Below are positions 17,633 through 27,044 of a DNA stretch of 64,000 nucleotides, piece by piece; position 1 is the stretch's first letter; each line of letters begins with the position of its first letter. The DNA comes from Candidatus Accumulibacter meliphilus. GTDB lineage: Bacteria; Pseudomonadota; Gammaproteobacteria; Burkholderiales; Rhodocyclaceae. The DNA lies in contig QPGA01000002.1 of assembly GCA_003332265.1 (NCBI GenBank), forward strand, positions 77,150 through 141,149, written 5' to 3'. Both the position numbers and the translations under genes were made by a program. The notes beneath the pieces were generated by a model, which saw only the letters and a program-made list of their open reading frames with translations, did not search any database and was not told the origin of the DNA.

Positions 17633-18367
17633 TTATTGCGCGGCGCTGTCAGGCGCCTTGAAATTGTTCGGAATTTCTCGCAGGCGCTCGATCTCGGCGT
17701 CCATGCGTCGGGTTTCACGCGTGCTCGACTCGCGCGCCGCGCGCAGGCCGGCCTCGACGCGCGTTGTTTCCTGCGCGGCGCGCGTCACTTCGCGTTCGAG
17801 CAACTGTTCGAGTTCGGCGATCTGCTGGCGAATCGCCACGCTCGACTTGTCGAGCGAAAGCTTGATCTGGTCGATGACTTCAGCTGCTTGCTGCTCGCCA
17901 TTCTGCAGCTGTCCCGTCAGCTGCCGCTTGTAGGCGTCGAGCGCCGAGATCTTGAACTGGGCATCGCTCACACAATCGACGATCTGCCAGTTGTCATCAG
18001 CCGCGTCCATCGCCAGGACCGCCGCATGCCGGGTCCCGGCGTCCATCGCTCGCAGGCCGTCGAGCAGGCGCAGGAGCTTTTCTGCCGGATACGGCGAAGC
18101 GGGCACAGCGGCGGCGGCGTAGATGTCGGGCAAGAGGATGCCTTCCTGCTTACCCGCGACTTGCTCTGCCGGAGCGCCAACGGCCGCCACTTCCGGCGGC
18201 GGCGAAGCGCCGCCGATTTCCGCGGGTGCATCGGCAGCGTCAGCAGGCGCCGCAGCGTACGCTTGCGTGCCGGCCGCGGCCTGTTCAGCTTCGGCGGCGG
18301 CCAGTCGCTCATCGTCCGAGAGCTCAATCAGATTTGCTCTCGCCAGAAAATTCAGGATGCCCTTCAT
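17633..18367 (-). CDS. Coiled-coil protein heading the PspA/TerB/ABC operon
   Basis: A 244-residue protein: a short N-terminal helix (MKGILNFLARANLIEL), an Ala/Pro-rich linker (about 30-80), a helical middle, and a C-terminal heptad-rich region of about 110 residues (IDQIKLSLDKSSVAIRQQIA; RVEAGLRAARESST). ATG 18367 follows a strong site (GGGAGGT). There is no signal peptide. The family is not recognised. It is the first gene of the minus-strand operon, 15 bp before the OmpA-fused binding protein, with a 247-bp divergent region shared with the RIO kinase that should hold the promoter. Confidence 0.68.
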   Translation of the reverse strand: MKGILNFLARANLIELSDDERLAAAEAEQAAAGTQAYAAAPADAADAPAEIGGASPPPEVAAVGAPAEQVAGKQEGILLPDIYAAAAVPASPYPAEKLLRLLDGLRAMDAGTRHAAVLAMDAADDNWQIVDCVSDAQFKISALDAYKRQLTGQLQNGEQQAAEVIDQIKLSLDKSSVAIRQQIAELEQLLEREVTRAAQETTRVEAGLRAARESSTRETRRMDAEIERLREIPNNFKAPDSAAQ

Positions 18368-18614
18368 TCCACCTCCCGGGATGGTCGATAGGTCGTGGGA
18401 CGTCGCACGAACCAGAGTCGGGCGATTATACGAATGAAACCACGCTTGGCAAGAAGACACGGCAAAGACATCGCTAGCAGCCAGAGTATCTCTGGCCTTG
18501 GCCAGCCCAGTCAAGGCGGGCGAGCTATGCAGCCGAATCTCGATGCGGCCTATCGCGCTGTGGTGTACGGCGGAAGGCGCTACACTGCGGCATTGCCACA
18601 AAAATGAACACCCC

Positions 18615-19460
18615 ATGAAAACACCCGCAAGACTTGCAGCACTCGTTGAAGAAGGCCTCGTCGACGAGGTGCTCGGCCAGTTGATGAGCGGCAAGGAGGC
18701 CACTGTCTATGTCGTTCGCTGTGGCGACGACATTCGCTGCGCCAAAGTCTATAAGGAAGCCAGCCAGCGCAGCTTCCGCAACAATGCCTCCTATCAGGAA
18801 GGCCGCAAGGTCAGGAATAGCCGGCAGGCGCGCGCCATGGAGAAGGGCAGCCGCTTTGGGCGCAAGATGCAGGAAGAGGTCTGGCAGAGTGCCGAGGTCG
18901 ATGCCCTGTATCGGCTGGCCGCTGCGGGGGTGCGGGTGCCACAGCCGCATCTTTGCTACGAGGGCGTCTTACTGATGGATTTGATTGTCGATGCCGACGG
19001 CCATCCGGCACCGCGCCTCAACGATGTCGAGCTCAGCGAAGAACTGGCGCTGGAGTTTCATGCCCTGCTGATCGAGCAGGTGGTGCGGATGCTTTGCGCC
19101 GGCATCATCCACGGCGATCTTTCCGAATACAACATCCTCGTCGGCGAGGACGGACCGGTGATCATCGATGTGCCGCAGGCGATCGACGCGGCGGGCAACA
19201 GCAACGCCGCCGAGATGCTGGCGCGGGACGTAATCAATCTGCGCAGCTACTTCAGCAGTTTTGCGCCCTCGCTGGCGGGCAGCCAGTTCGGCAAGGAAAT
19301 CTGGGCGCACTACGAAAGTGGCCTGCTCACCCCGGACCTTGCCTTGACGGGCCGGGTTGTTCTTGACGAACATCTGGCCGATGTCGACGCGGTCTTGCAA
19401 CAGGTCGCGCTGGCCATCAAGGAAGATGAAATCCGCCGCATGTGCCGGGAAGATCAATGA
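18615..19460 (+). CDS. RIO-type serine protein kinase
   Basis: A 281-residue RIO kinase. It has a nucleotide-binding segment with GKEATVYVVRCGD and catalytic lysine in CAKVYK. The flexible loop region is FRNNASYQEGRKVRNSRQARA, the catalytic loop HGDLSEYNILV, and the metal-binding site IIDVPQAID. These match bacterial RioA-like kinases. ATG 18615 is chosen because the kinase homology begins at LVEEGLVDEVLGQLMSGKEAT just after it; the frame upstream is unrelated. The gene is divergent from the PspA operon. The target is unknown. Confidence 0.9.
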   Translation: MKTPARLAALVEEGLVDEVLGQLMSGKEATVYVVRCGDDIRCAKVYKEASQRSFRNNASYQEGRKVRNSRQARAMEKGSRFGRKMQEEVWQSAEVDALYRLAAAGVRVPQPHLCYEGVLLMDLIVDADGHPAPRLNDVELSEELALEFHALLIEQVVRMLCAGIIHGDLSEYNILVGEDGPVIIDVPQAIDAAGNSNAAEMLARDVINLRSYFSSFAPSLAGSQFGKEIWAHYESGLLTPDLALTGRVVLDEHLADVDAVLQQVALAIKEDEIRRMCREDQ

Positions 19461-19482
19461 CCCCTCAGACCATTCTCATGCC

Positions 19483-20664
19483 ATGAAAAGGAAGGCATGT
19501 AAATTTTCAGGGTGCTGGCACCTCGGCGCCCTGGCATTCGCCAGTGCTTCCCTGCTATGGGTGCCAGGCAGTGCGTACGCCCGCGCACCGGTCCCGCTCC
19601 CGGTCCCCAGCGTACAGCCCGGCAGCGGCCCATGGACGGGTGGCGAGGGCTTTTCCTTCGGCCTGGGCAAGAAGAAAGAGGCGAAAGCCCGCCGCTCGGT
19701 CAGCGGCATGGCCTGTAGTCTCAGTGCCGCCCGACAGCGCATCTGCCTGCTGGTTTTCGACGAAGGCGTCGAGGCGCGTTACGCGACCCTACGCGACGCT
19801 ACTCTGGTCGTCGGTTCGGAGCGCGTCGTGCTGCGCGCCGACGAGGGCGAACTGGACGCTGAAGGCGCAGCCACCGATGGCAGCTACTTCTATGTCACTG
19901 GCTCGCATTCGGCGAAACGTTCCGATTGCCAGAGCAATCCGCACAGCCGCCATGTGCTCCGCTTCCGCCGCGATGCGGCGACCGGCCGCGCGCTGCGCTC
20001 TCCGAGCGGTGACCCCAGCGGGATCCTGGTCGACTATGCGGACAGCGGGCGCCTGTGGGCGATCATGCAGGCGCAGCCGGAACTCAAGGCGTCTGTCGGC
20101 GAAGGCAAATGCCTGGGCTCGGCGCCTCCCCCCGAGGCGCCGGGTTTGGCGGGAGAACATGGCGTCAACATCGAAGGCCTGGCGGTCAGCGACGGGCGCC
20201 TGTATTTCGGCTTCCGTGGCCCGGCCAGGAAGGGGCAGGCGCTCATCCTGGCGGTCGATGCCGAAGCGCTGTTCAAGGGCGGCGACGCCAAGGCCGGCGT
20301 CACCCGAGTCAAGGTCGGGGCAGGGCAGGGCATACGCGACATGGTGGCCGTAGCAGGCGGTTTCCTGCTGCTGACCGGCCCTGACGACGACCCTGCCAAC
20401 CAGGAGCGCGTGAAGTGGTCGATTGCCTGGTGGGACGGAACAGGCGGCGCCGCCGTGGTCACGCCAAAAACCCTGGCCACCCTGGATCTCGAAGGCGTGG
20501 AACTGCGCCAGACCAAAGCCGGCAAAGCCAACACCTGCGAAGACAAGGCGCTCAAACCGGAGGCCATGACGGTGCTCGAAGAGACCACACAGTCCTACAA
20601 GCTGCTGATCCTGTCCGACGGCATGTGCGACGGCGGAGCGCTGGCGTTTACTGTGGGGCGCTAA
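19483..20664 (+). CDS. DUF3616 family exported protein
   Basis: A 393-residue protein. The signal peptide runs about 1-33 (LGALAFASASLLWVPGSAYA, cleavage after AYA). The mature part has repeated beta-rich blades: AEGAATDGSYFYVTGSHSAK, NIEGLAVSDGRLYFGFRG and GIRDMVAVAGGFLLLTGP, as in DUF3616 proteins, which look like a beta-propeller. The C-terminus (LLILSDGMCDGGALAFTV) is typical. No catalytic role is known. ATG 19483 is 22 bp after the kinase stop; the same frame is open further upstream but only inside the kinase gene. The TAA stop lies at the border of a dispersed hairpin repeat. Confidence 0.8.
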   Translation: MKRKACKFSGCWHLGALAFASASLLWVPGSAYARAPVPLPVPSVQPGSGPWTGGEGFSFGLGKKKEAKARRSVSGMACSLSAARQRICLLVFDEGVEARYATLRDATLVVGSERVVLRADEGELDAEGAATDGSYFYVTGSHSAKRSDCQSNPHSRHVLRFRRDAATGRALRSPSGDPSGILVDYADSGRLWAIMQAQPELKASVGEGKCLGSAPPPEAPGLAGEHGVNIEGLAVSDGRLYFGFRGPARKGQALILAVDAEALFKGGDAKAGVTRVKVGAGQGIRDMVAVAGGFLLLTGPDDDPANQERVKWSIAWWDGTGGAAVVTPKTLATLDLEGVELRQTKAGKANTCEDKALKPEAMTVLEETTQSYKLLILSDGMCDGGALAFTVGR

Positions 20665-20780
20665 CGGTCATGACAATCGGGACGCCCGGGATCATGAAAG
20701 TCATGACTGTTTTCCCCTCTTCCCCGACCCTTCTCCCGCGAGGGGAGAAGGGAGTTTCGTGAGTCGCGTCGGCGACTCGC
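20663..20780 (-). repeat. Dispersed multi-hairpin repeat, copy B
   Basis: Inverted relative to copies A, C and D. It starts at the TAA stop of the DUF3616 gene (aacggtcatgac from 20663) and ends just before the glgB stop at 20784. It keeps the cccttctccc/gggagaaggg stem and a gtcgc/gcgac stem whose loop differs from the other copies. It separates two convergent genes, as a bidirectional terminator would. Confidence 0.8.
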
Positions 20781-20783
20781 AGC

Positions 20784-22973
20784 TTAGCGCTGCAAGGTCA
20801 GCACGATGGTCGCCAGTGGCGGGATGGTGATTTCCAGCGAGTGCGAACGATTCATCCACGGCATGGACTGGGCAACGAGAGCCTCCTGCCCATTGCCGAG
20901 GTTGCTGCCACCGTAGAAATGCGAATCGGAGTTGAAGATTTCGGCGTAGGCACCTTCTTCAGGGACCCCGATGCGGTAGTAGCTACGCGGCACCGGCGTC
21001 AGGTTCACCACCACAATCACGAACTCGGACCCCGAGCGGCGCACGAAGCTCAGAATCGACTGGGCAGAATCGTTGCAGTCGATCCACTCGAAACCGGTCC
21101 AGTCGAATTCGTGACCATGCAGCGCCGCGGTGTTGCGATAGAGGTGGTTGAGGTCGCTGACCATGCGTTGCATGCCACTGTGCAGGGGGTATTCGAGCAC
21201 ATACCAATCGAGCACGCCGGCGCTGTTCCATTCCAGGCCCTGGCCGAATTCGGTTCCCATGAACAGCAGCTTCTTGCCCGGATGGGTGAACATGTAGCTG
21301 TAGAGCGTGCGCAGGTTGGCGAAACGTTGCCATTCGTCACCGGGCATCTTGTTTAGCATCGAGCCTTTGCCATGCACCACTTCATCGTGCGAGAAGGGCA
21401 GCATGAAGTTCTCGGTGAATGAATAGAGCATGCTGAAGGTGAGCAGGTTGTGGTGGTACTGGCGATGGATCGGCTCCTGGGCGATGTAGCGCAGGGTATC
21501 GTTCATCCAGCCCATGTTCCACTTGATGTCGAAGCCGAGACCGCCCAGATAAACCGGTCGCGTCACCTGCGGCCAGGAGGTGGACTCCTCGGCGATGATC
21601 AGAGCGCCCGGACATTCGACGTGCGCGACGCTGTTGAGCTCGCGCAGAAACTCGATCGCTTCGAGGTTTTCGCGGCCGCCGTACATGTTGGGAATCCAGT
21701 CCTCACGCGAATAGTCGAGGTAGAGCATCGATGCCACGGCGTCGACGCGCAGTCCGTCGAGGTGCATTTCGCGCAACCAGTACAGGGCGCTGGCGACGAG
21801 GAAGTTTCGCACTTCGTTGCGACCGAAGTTGAAGATCAGCGTGGACCAGTCGAGGTGCTCGCCCTTGCGCGGGTCCTCGTGCTCGTAGAGAGCTGTGCCG
21901 TCGAAGCGGGCGAGGGCAAAAGCGTCTTTCGGAAAATGCGCCGGCACCCAGTCGAGAATCACGCCGATTTTGTGGGCATGCAAATGGTCGATGAAGAAGC
22001 GGAAATCATCCGGCGTGCCAAAACGGCTGGTCGGGGCGAAATAGCCGGTTGCCTGATAGCCCCACGAGAGGTCGAAGGGATGCTCGGTGACCGGCAGTAG
22101 TTCGACGTGCGTGAAGCCCATGCGCGTGACGTAGTCAACCAGCCGGATGGCCAGCTCGCGGTAGTTCAGGAATTCTCCCTCCGCTCCGCGCTGCCACGAA
22201 CCGAGGTGCACTTCGTAGACCGACATCGGCGCGTGCTGCCAGTCCCATTCGGCACGCTTTGCCATCCACTCGCTGTCCTGCCAGACGTGCTCTGCTTCAC
22301 CGACGACGATCGACGCCGTTTTCGGGCGTGCCTCGAACTGCTGTCCGTAGGGGTCGGCCTTCAGCAATACCTCACCGCTATTGCGATTCCTGATCTCGAA
22401 GCGGTAGAAGGCTCCCGGAGCCAGGTCGGGAATGAAGATTTCCCACACGCCGCTGCCCGGACGCACGCGCATCTGGTGGCGACGGCCGTCCCAGCGGTTG
22501 AAGTCGCCAACCACGCTGACGCGCTCGGCGTTGGGCGCCCAAACGGCGAACAAGACGCCGGCAACGCCATCCACTTCACGGCAATTCGCGCCCAGGATGT
22601 TGTAGGCATGGCGGTGGTTGCCGGCGCTCAGCAGGTGCAGATCGAGATCGCCGATCTGTGGTCCGTAGGAATAGGGATCATGGGAGATGTGCTGGCGATG
22701 ACCATCGTCCAGCCAGATCAGCCGATAGTGCTCGGGAACGTCGTCGACCGCGCCGCGCCACATGAAGAAATCGCTGTCTCCGATCCGTTCCAGGGAGTGA
22801 TTGCCTTCCAGTATTGAGACTTCGACGGCATGCGGAATATAGACGCAGACTTCGACGCCGTTTTCGTCGGGATGTTTGCCCAGCACCTCGAAGGGATCGT
22901 GATGCCTGGCCTCGATGATCTTGATATGGTGGTCATTGAGGGTGGGTCGCGTGATGCTATCTACCGGTTTCAT
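20784..22973 (-). CDS. glgB: 1,4-alpha-glucan branching enzyme
   Basis: A 729-residue GlgB, nearly the length of the E. coli enzyme (728). An N-terminal carbohydrate-binding region contains [13 protein letters not shown] second beta-sandwich has [20 protein letters not shown]. The GH13 barrel has [18 protein letters not shown] with the nucleophile Asp near 407, [11 protein letters not shown] with Glu near 459, and [12 protein letters not shown]. It adds alpha-1,6 branches to glycogen. ATG 22973 has GAGAAGG upstream; the open frame extends to 23222 but that part is unlike GlgB. It is convergent with the DUF3616 gene and is not adjacent to the glgP/glgE/glgM cluster 12 kb away. Confidence 0.95.
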   Translation of the reverse strand: MKPVDSITRPTLNDHHIKIIEARHHDPFEVLGKHPDENGVEVCVYIPHAVEVSILEGNHSLERIGDSDFFMWRGAVDDVPEHYRLIWLDDGHRQHISHDPYSYGPQIGDLDLHLLSAGNHRHAYNILGANCREVDGVAGVLFAVWAPNAERVSVVGDFNRWDGRRHQMRVRPGSGVWEIFIPDLAPGAFYRFEIRNRNSGEVLLKADPYGQQFEARPKTASIVVGEAEHVWQDSEWMAKRAEWDWQHAPMSVYEVHLGSWQRGAEGEFLNYRELAIRLVDYVTRMGFTHVELLPVTEHPFDLSWGYQATGYFAPTSRFGTPDDFRFFIDHLHAHKIGVILDWVPAHFPKDAFALARFDGTALYEHEDPRKGEHLDWSTLIFNFGRNEVRNFLVASALYWLREMHLDGLRVDAVASMLYLDYSREDWIPNMYGGRENLEAIEFLRELNSVAHVECPGALIIAEESTSWPQVTRPVYLGGLGFDIKWNMGWMNDTLRYIAQEPIHRQYHHNLLTFSMLYSFTENFMLPFSHDEVVHGKGSMLNKMPGDEWQRFANLRTLYSYMFTHPGKKLLFMGTEFGQGLEWNSAGVLDWYVLEYPLHSGMQRMVSDLNHLYRNTAALHGHEFDWTGFEWIDCNDSAQSILSFVRRSGSEFVIVVVNLTPVPRSYYRIGVPEEGAYAEIFNSDSHFYGGSNLGNGQEALVAQSMPWMNRSHSLEITIPPLATIVLTLQR

Positions 22974-23933
22974 ATGCCTTCTCGATTTTGCGTTGACGCC
23001 GCGCGTACGAATGTGGACCGCGGCCAGGGATTTGTGGGAAGCGTCTTCGACACGTGCCAAAAGGTCGCCGAGGGTCGGCGCCCGTGTCATGCGTGGGTTC
23101 TTCTGCTGGTCCTTCTCTATCCCACATAGCTCGACGTCAATTTTATTCCTTGGCCATTGGTACCACAAGAAAAGCATGGTTAAAGAGTTGGCGCGGCGCG
23201 CGAAGGAGCATGCCATCGGCACGCGCTATGATGATGAAGGTTTCGGTGTCGTCAGCAGCGCAGGTGCGGAAACCTGGCGATGCTCAGCATCGCAGCCATC
23301 GCCCACAGATCGATCGCCATCGATCCTCGGTACACGTGGAGAGCAAACGTGAAGTGCGCGCTGGCCGGGCAAGCCAGAGCGCCGTGGTGGCGGCTGCAGC
23401 GAAACCGGTGCCGGTGCGCGCTGAGGTGGCGGCGAACCCCAAAGATCGCCTGCTTGCCTTCTTCGTCAAACTCCTCACTCAGCTCGCTCCTACGCGCGTT
23501 TCGTGCTTCCCAGCGCGGGGCACACGCACCAGAAAAACCGTTTCAAGCTGTCGGAAAATTTTACATCCCAATACGATTGCTGCCCATGTGGCGTTAAAAA
23601 AAGACCATTAAAACAGGCGTATAGATAGTTTAATAGAGGCTGGCATCTATTTTGCTTAGAGTGCTCGTCCGAGTTTGTCCAGTGGAGACATCCGCATCGG
23701 CCTCGCCGGCGGGCCGAGGGGCGGCTCTCCACAAACTCGGTAGTTGGCAAGACCGGTCCTTGCCCCAAATGTTCGACTACCACGAGATTCTTTTGTTGAG
23801 GCAGAATCCCTCGCGCAGTGTCTGAAGCTGGGCATAGCCATGCCACATAAGTTGATGTCCCGGGGGTGGATCGGGGGCACGGCCGAGGTCGCCGCCCAGG
23901 CGAGCAACGAGACGCACGGCATCACCCCGCTGC
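22974..23933. other. Gene-poor region upstream of glgB
   Basis: About 960 bp without a convincing gene. Open frames here are Arg/Ser-rich and have no family resemblance. A stretch at about 23540-23640 is notably AT-rich and leads into a sigma-54-like site at 23641-23656. The glgB promoter should lie in the first 100-250 bp, but I cannot assign it. Confidence 0.5.
23641..23656 (+). promoter_or_regulatory. Sigma-54 (-24/-12) promoter-like site
   Basis: TGGCATCTATTTTGCT has the GG (23642-23643) and GC (23654-23655) with the required 10-bp separation, and fits the TGGCAYR-N4-TTGCW consensus at all but one position. An AT-rich segment lies upstream. No clear gene starts directly downstream; the first is the TPP enzyme at 24319, beyond two hairpin repeats. 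It may serve a lost gene or a small RNA. Confidence 0.4.
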
Positions 23934-24058
23934 TTAATGTGAAAGTCGCGCACGCGACTCACGAAACTCCCGTCTCCCCTCGCGGGAGAAGGGTCAGGGG
24001 AAGAGGGAAACGGTCATGACTTTCATGACTTGGGGTGTCTCCACGTGTCATGACCGTT
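23934..24058 (+). repeat. Dispersed multi-hairpin repeat, copy C
   Basis: Same element as copy A, with the outer dyad aacggtcatgac ... gtcatgaccgtt perfect over 12 bp and the gggagaa stem intact. It is directly followed by copy D with a period of 123 bp; the two are nearly identical, so the duplication is recent. Confidence 0.85.
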
Positions 24059-24184
24059 AATGTGATAGTCGCGCACGCGACTCACGAAACTCCCGTCTCC
24101 CCTCGCGGGAGAAGGGTCAGGGGAAGAGGGAAACGGTCATGACTTTCATGACTTGGGGTGTCTCCACGTGTCATGACCGTTAGC
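24059..24184 (+). repeat. Dispersed multi-hairpin repeat, copy D (tandem with C)
   Basis: Near-identical to copy C (gatag instead of gaaag near the start). It ends in gttag as copy A does. It lies 135 bp before the start of the TPP enzyme gene, so a terminator function here would insulate that operon from upstream transcription. Confidence 0.85.
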
Positions 24185-24318
24185 CTGAGGCAGCCATTTC
24201 TTTCATAGGCCTCGAACGCTGTGCGATCATGGCTTGTCCGGCATGGTGCTTATTCGGCCCGTGTCAGTCACATTTGCAGCATATCGCCGCACCTCGGCGG
24301 AGACTGGTTGGAGACGCT

Positions 24319-25944
24319 TTGGAACAAACAACCCTGTCAGGGCTCTTGTTGGAGCACATCGAAAGTCTAGGCAGCAATACGATATTCCTCGTACCGGGGG
24401 CAAACATATCGTCATTCGTGAGCCAGGTGCAAAGCCGGAAGACGATCGATCTGGTCATTGCAAATCACGAGTTGGCGGCGGGTTTCATGGCCATCGGCTA
24501 CGCCAAAGCAACCGGAAAGCCAGGTATTGCGTGCAGTATTGGTAGCGTCGGCATCGCTTACATGATTGGGGCCGCGGCCACGGCGGCGGCCGAGCAGATT
24601 CCCTTGCTCTTCGTTTCCGGCAACATTCCGCGAGACAGCTGGGGCAAAGGATTTTTTCAGGACGGTAGCCCCCAGGGTACCAACGATGTCGCGCTGCTCG
24701 AGCAGGCGATCGGCTGTTCCTGCACATGCAGCGATGCTGGCATGATCGACGATCTCCTGGCCTTGATCACAGAGCGTCTAAGGTCCAAACGCCCGGCCCA
24801 CATCCAATTGACGATCGACGTACAAAGTGCGTTCTGCGGCGAGCGTCGGCGTAACGGGTCGACCGTGCCAAGAAATCAGGCCGGTCTTCGCTCATTGCCG
24901 CCGACAGCCGATTTGCACAAGAAGACCCTTGTGTTGATCGGCCATGAGGCGGCAGATGGCATCGATCCTCTACTGCTGCAACGCGCGCTAGCAAGGCATG
25001 CGTTTGGCGTCGTTACCGATATAAAGTCGCGAGGCGTCCTTGATGAGTGTTGTGCCAATTCTCTCGGTTATGTCGGATTCAACAGCAGCCGCAGCGCGCT
25101 ATCGGCACTCGCCGTCGATCACCCGCTTGCAGCCGATCAGCTGGTTCAAATCGGCTTCCCAACGACCATGTACGCCCGCTACGCCGGGCATTTCATGCCG
25201 TCAACTACCATCGACGCGGGCGCAGTTAACGCCTGGCTGCAAGAATTGGTCGACGGCAATGGTGGATCATCGCCAGGCTACGCGGATACAAACATGCAAT
25301 GGCTTCGAGAGTTGCGCGAGCTGAGCAGCTACTCGCCCATCCTCCGGGAGATAGAAGGCCGGCTGCTCTATTCACAAATAGTCAATGCCTGTCAGCGGCT
25401 TTTGCCGGCCGACACGATCTACTGCCTGGATTCCGGTCAGATTCGTCGGGCGGGCAACATGATGATCAAGGCGCGCAATCGCCAGACGATTATCCAGTCG
25501 GACACGCTGTCGCCGATGGGAATGGGAATATGTGCCGCCATCGGGGCCAAGGCCGCCTTGCCGGACCGGCCGGTCGTCGCACTTTTCGGCGATGGCTCAA
25601 TGCGGATGCATGGTATGGAGCTAGCGACTGCACAGCGCTACCGCCTGCCCATAATTTTCATATTGTGCGACAACCAATGCCTCGCCAGCACGCCCGGAAA
25701 CGATGCGCTCAAGAAGCTGTCGTCTGTGCGCTGGGACAACTTTGCCGGGGCATTCGGCGTCAAGACGTATCTGAGTGTCGACGACGAGGCATTTACACGG
25801 AACTTGCTTGTCGCGATGACGTCGCCCGAGCCAACATTGTTGTGGACTCGCGTTCCCGATCTGCTCGATGATGAGGTGAACATAGTGGCCAGCGCATCTG
25901 ACAAGACCTGGTTGAACAGATTTCAGAAAGGTCAGCGTTCGTGA
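24319..25944 (+). CDS. Thiamine pyrophosphate-dependent enzyme, acetolactate synthase-like
   Basis: An approximately 541-residue ThDP enzyme. The N-terminal PYR domain contains FLVPGANISSF and NHELAAGFMAIGYAKATGKPG, whose Glu activates ThDP. A divergent central domain follows. The C-terminal PP domain has FGDGSMRMHGMELATAQRYR and CDNQC, the GDG...N metal/ThDP motif. The family makes or breaks C-C bonds of 2-keto acids. TTG 24319 is favoured because GGAGA lies 3-8 bp upstream and homology begins there; ATG 24229 is an alternative giving 571 residues with a non-homologous leader. It overlaps the ATP-grasp gene by 4 bp (GTGA). The divergent middle domain and the partner argue against housekeeping acetolactate synthase. 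Substrate unknown. Confidence 0.82.
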   Translation: MEQTTLSGLLLEHIESLGSNTIFLVPGANISSFVSQVQSRKTIDLVIANHELAAGFMAIGYAKATGKPGIACSIGSVGIAYMIGAAATAAAEQIPLLFVSGNIPRDSWGKGFFQDGSPQGTNDVALLEQAIGCSCTCSDAGMIDDLLALITERLRSKRPAHIQLTIDVQSAFCGERRRNGSTVPRNQAGLRSLPPTADLHKKTLVLIGHEAADGIDPLLLQRALARHAFGVVTDIKSRGVLDECCANSLGYVGFNSSRSALSALAVDHPLAADQLVQIGFPTTMYARYAGHFMPSTTIDAGAVNAWLQELVDGNGGSSPGYADTNMQWLRELRELSSYSPILREIEGRLLYSQIVNACQRLLPADTIYCLDSGQIRRAGNMMIKARNRQTIIQSDTLSPMGMGICAAIGAKAALPDRPVVALFGDGSMRMHGMELATAQRYRLPIIFILCDNQCLASTPGNDALKKLSSVRWDNFAGAFGVKTYLSVDDEAFTRNLLVAMTSPEPTLLWTRVPDLLDDEVNIVASASDKTWLNRFQKGQRS

Positions 25945-27044
25945 AAAAGAGACTCATCATTACCAGCGTCGGCAGCCTGGTCGGGCAAAACGTTCTCGAT
26001 ACACTACACGGCAGAAGAGAGCATGTGCTCATCATCGGCACCAACAGTATCGTCGAAGCTGCCAACAACTTCCGATGTGACAAAGCCTATCTGGTCCCGC
26101 CGGCCGCGTGTACCGCCGATTATGTAGCTGCACTTTGTTCGCTCATCGCAAACGAACGCCCTGACCTCGTCATACCTGGAAGAGACGACGATATAGTCAT
26201 TCTGGCGGACCTTAAGGCCCAGTTGCCGGCTTACTCGGAGTCTCTTCTCGTTGGCAGTGGCCACTTTGCCCGCGTCATGGATGACAAGGTGAAGAGCTAT
26301 GCTTTTGCCAGGCAATACGAGCTGCCCTTCTCGCCCACGTTACTGAGTGCCGGTGCCGGGATAGAGAGCGATTTGCAGCAAATGGTCGAAGTTTTCGGAT
26401 TCCCGCTGATCGCCAAGCCAGTAGCGGGGAACGGCTCACGGGGCGTCTGGATCGTTACCAACGAGCAGCAGCTAGGACAGGTGAGCCGGGAACCCGGCTA
26501 CGCCATTCAGCCTCTGTTAGGTGACAAACCCGATCTGACAATGGATACGCGCTTCGGCCTGCCGTTCGTGTGGCAGGTCCCTGAGGATAATCTGTTTGCA
26601 GCGCAGGTGCTCATCGACCGCCAAGGCAAGATCTTCGACATGATCGGTTTTGTATCCAGGATGGTCGCCGGAAGATGCGAGCAGCTGCGACGTTGCATTG
26701 ATCCCGGACTACTGCGCATTACACGGCGGTTTGCCGAAGCTGCCGTCGAGGAGGGCTGGCGCGGGCCCTTCAATCTTCAGCTGAAGCGGGACCCGACGCA
26801 TGGCTTTCAGGCAATCGAAATGAACGGGCGCTTCTCGGGCGGTACGTCGGCCCGGTACTACCTGGGCTTCGATGAAGTGGGCAAGATAGTCAATCTGTGG
26901 ACGGACTCGCAGTCTGTCGCCGACAGCTCACGCCCCCAGGGTACGGACCTGGTGACAAAGATCCTGACGGATTTCCCTATACGCAATGCCGACATGGAGC
27001 AGATGAGCGCGAATTTCGTCTGGGAAAGGCTAGCGCACACCTAA
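25941..27044 (+). CDS. ATP-grasp ligase, CarB-like
   Basis: A 367-residue ATP-grasp protein. A Rossmann-like pre-domain (IITSVGSLVGQNVLDTL) leads to the ATP-grasp core with FPLIAKPVAGNGSRGVWIV (ATP-binding lysine and Gly-rich loop) and AIEMNGRFSGGTSA (metal-binding Glu and Asn). Such enzymes join a carboxylate to an amine or other nucleophile via an acyl phosphate. GTG 25941 overlaps the TPP gene stop (GTGA), so the two are co-translated and likely act in one pathway. Its 3' end overlaps the convergent SDR gene by 15 bp. Substrate unknown. Confidence 0.85.
   Translation: MKKRLIITSVGSLVGQNVLDTLHGRREHVLIIGTNSIVEAANNFRCDKAYLVPPAACTADYVAALCSLIANERPDLVIPGRDDDIVILADLKAQLPAYSESLLVGSGHFARVMDDKVKSYAFARQYELPFSPTLLSAGAGIESDLQQMVEVFGFPLIAKPVAGNGSRGVWIVTNEQQLGQVSREPGYAIQPLLGDKPDLTMDTRFGLPFVWQVPEDNLFAAQVLIDRQGKIFDMIGFVSRMVAGRCEQLRRCIDPGLLRITRRFAEAAVEEGWRGPFNLQLKRDPTHGFQAIEMNGRFSGGTSARYYLGFDEVGKIVNLWTDSQSVADSSRPQGTDLVTKILTDFPIRNADMEQMSANFVWERLAHT

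Noticed and set aside
16067-18391. Plus-strand open frame of about 774 codons
   Set aside because: Antisense to the binding-protein/OmpA fusion and the coiled-coil gene; Arg/His-rich and unlike known proteins.
23054-23611. Possible phasin-like or basic protein gene on the plus strand
   Set aside because: Arg/Ser-rich, no convincing start site or motifs, and it overlaps the glgB upstream region in conflicting frames.
23934-24184. Copies C and D as an insertion sequence
   Set aside because: No transposase frame fits in 250 bp, and the same element occurs singly elsewhere, so it is a small non-coding repeat.
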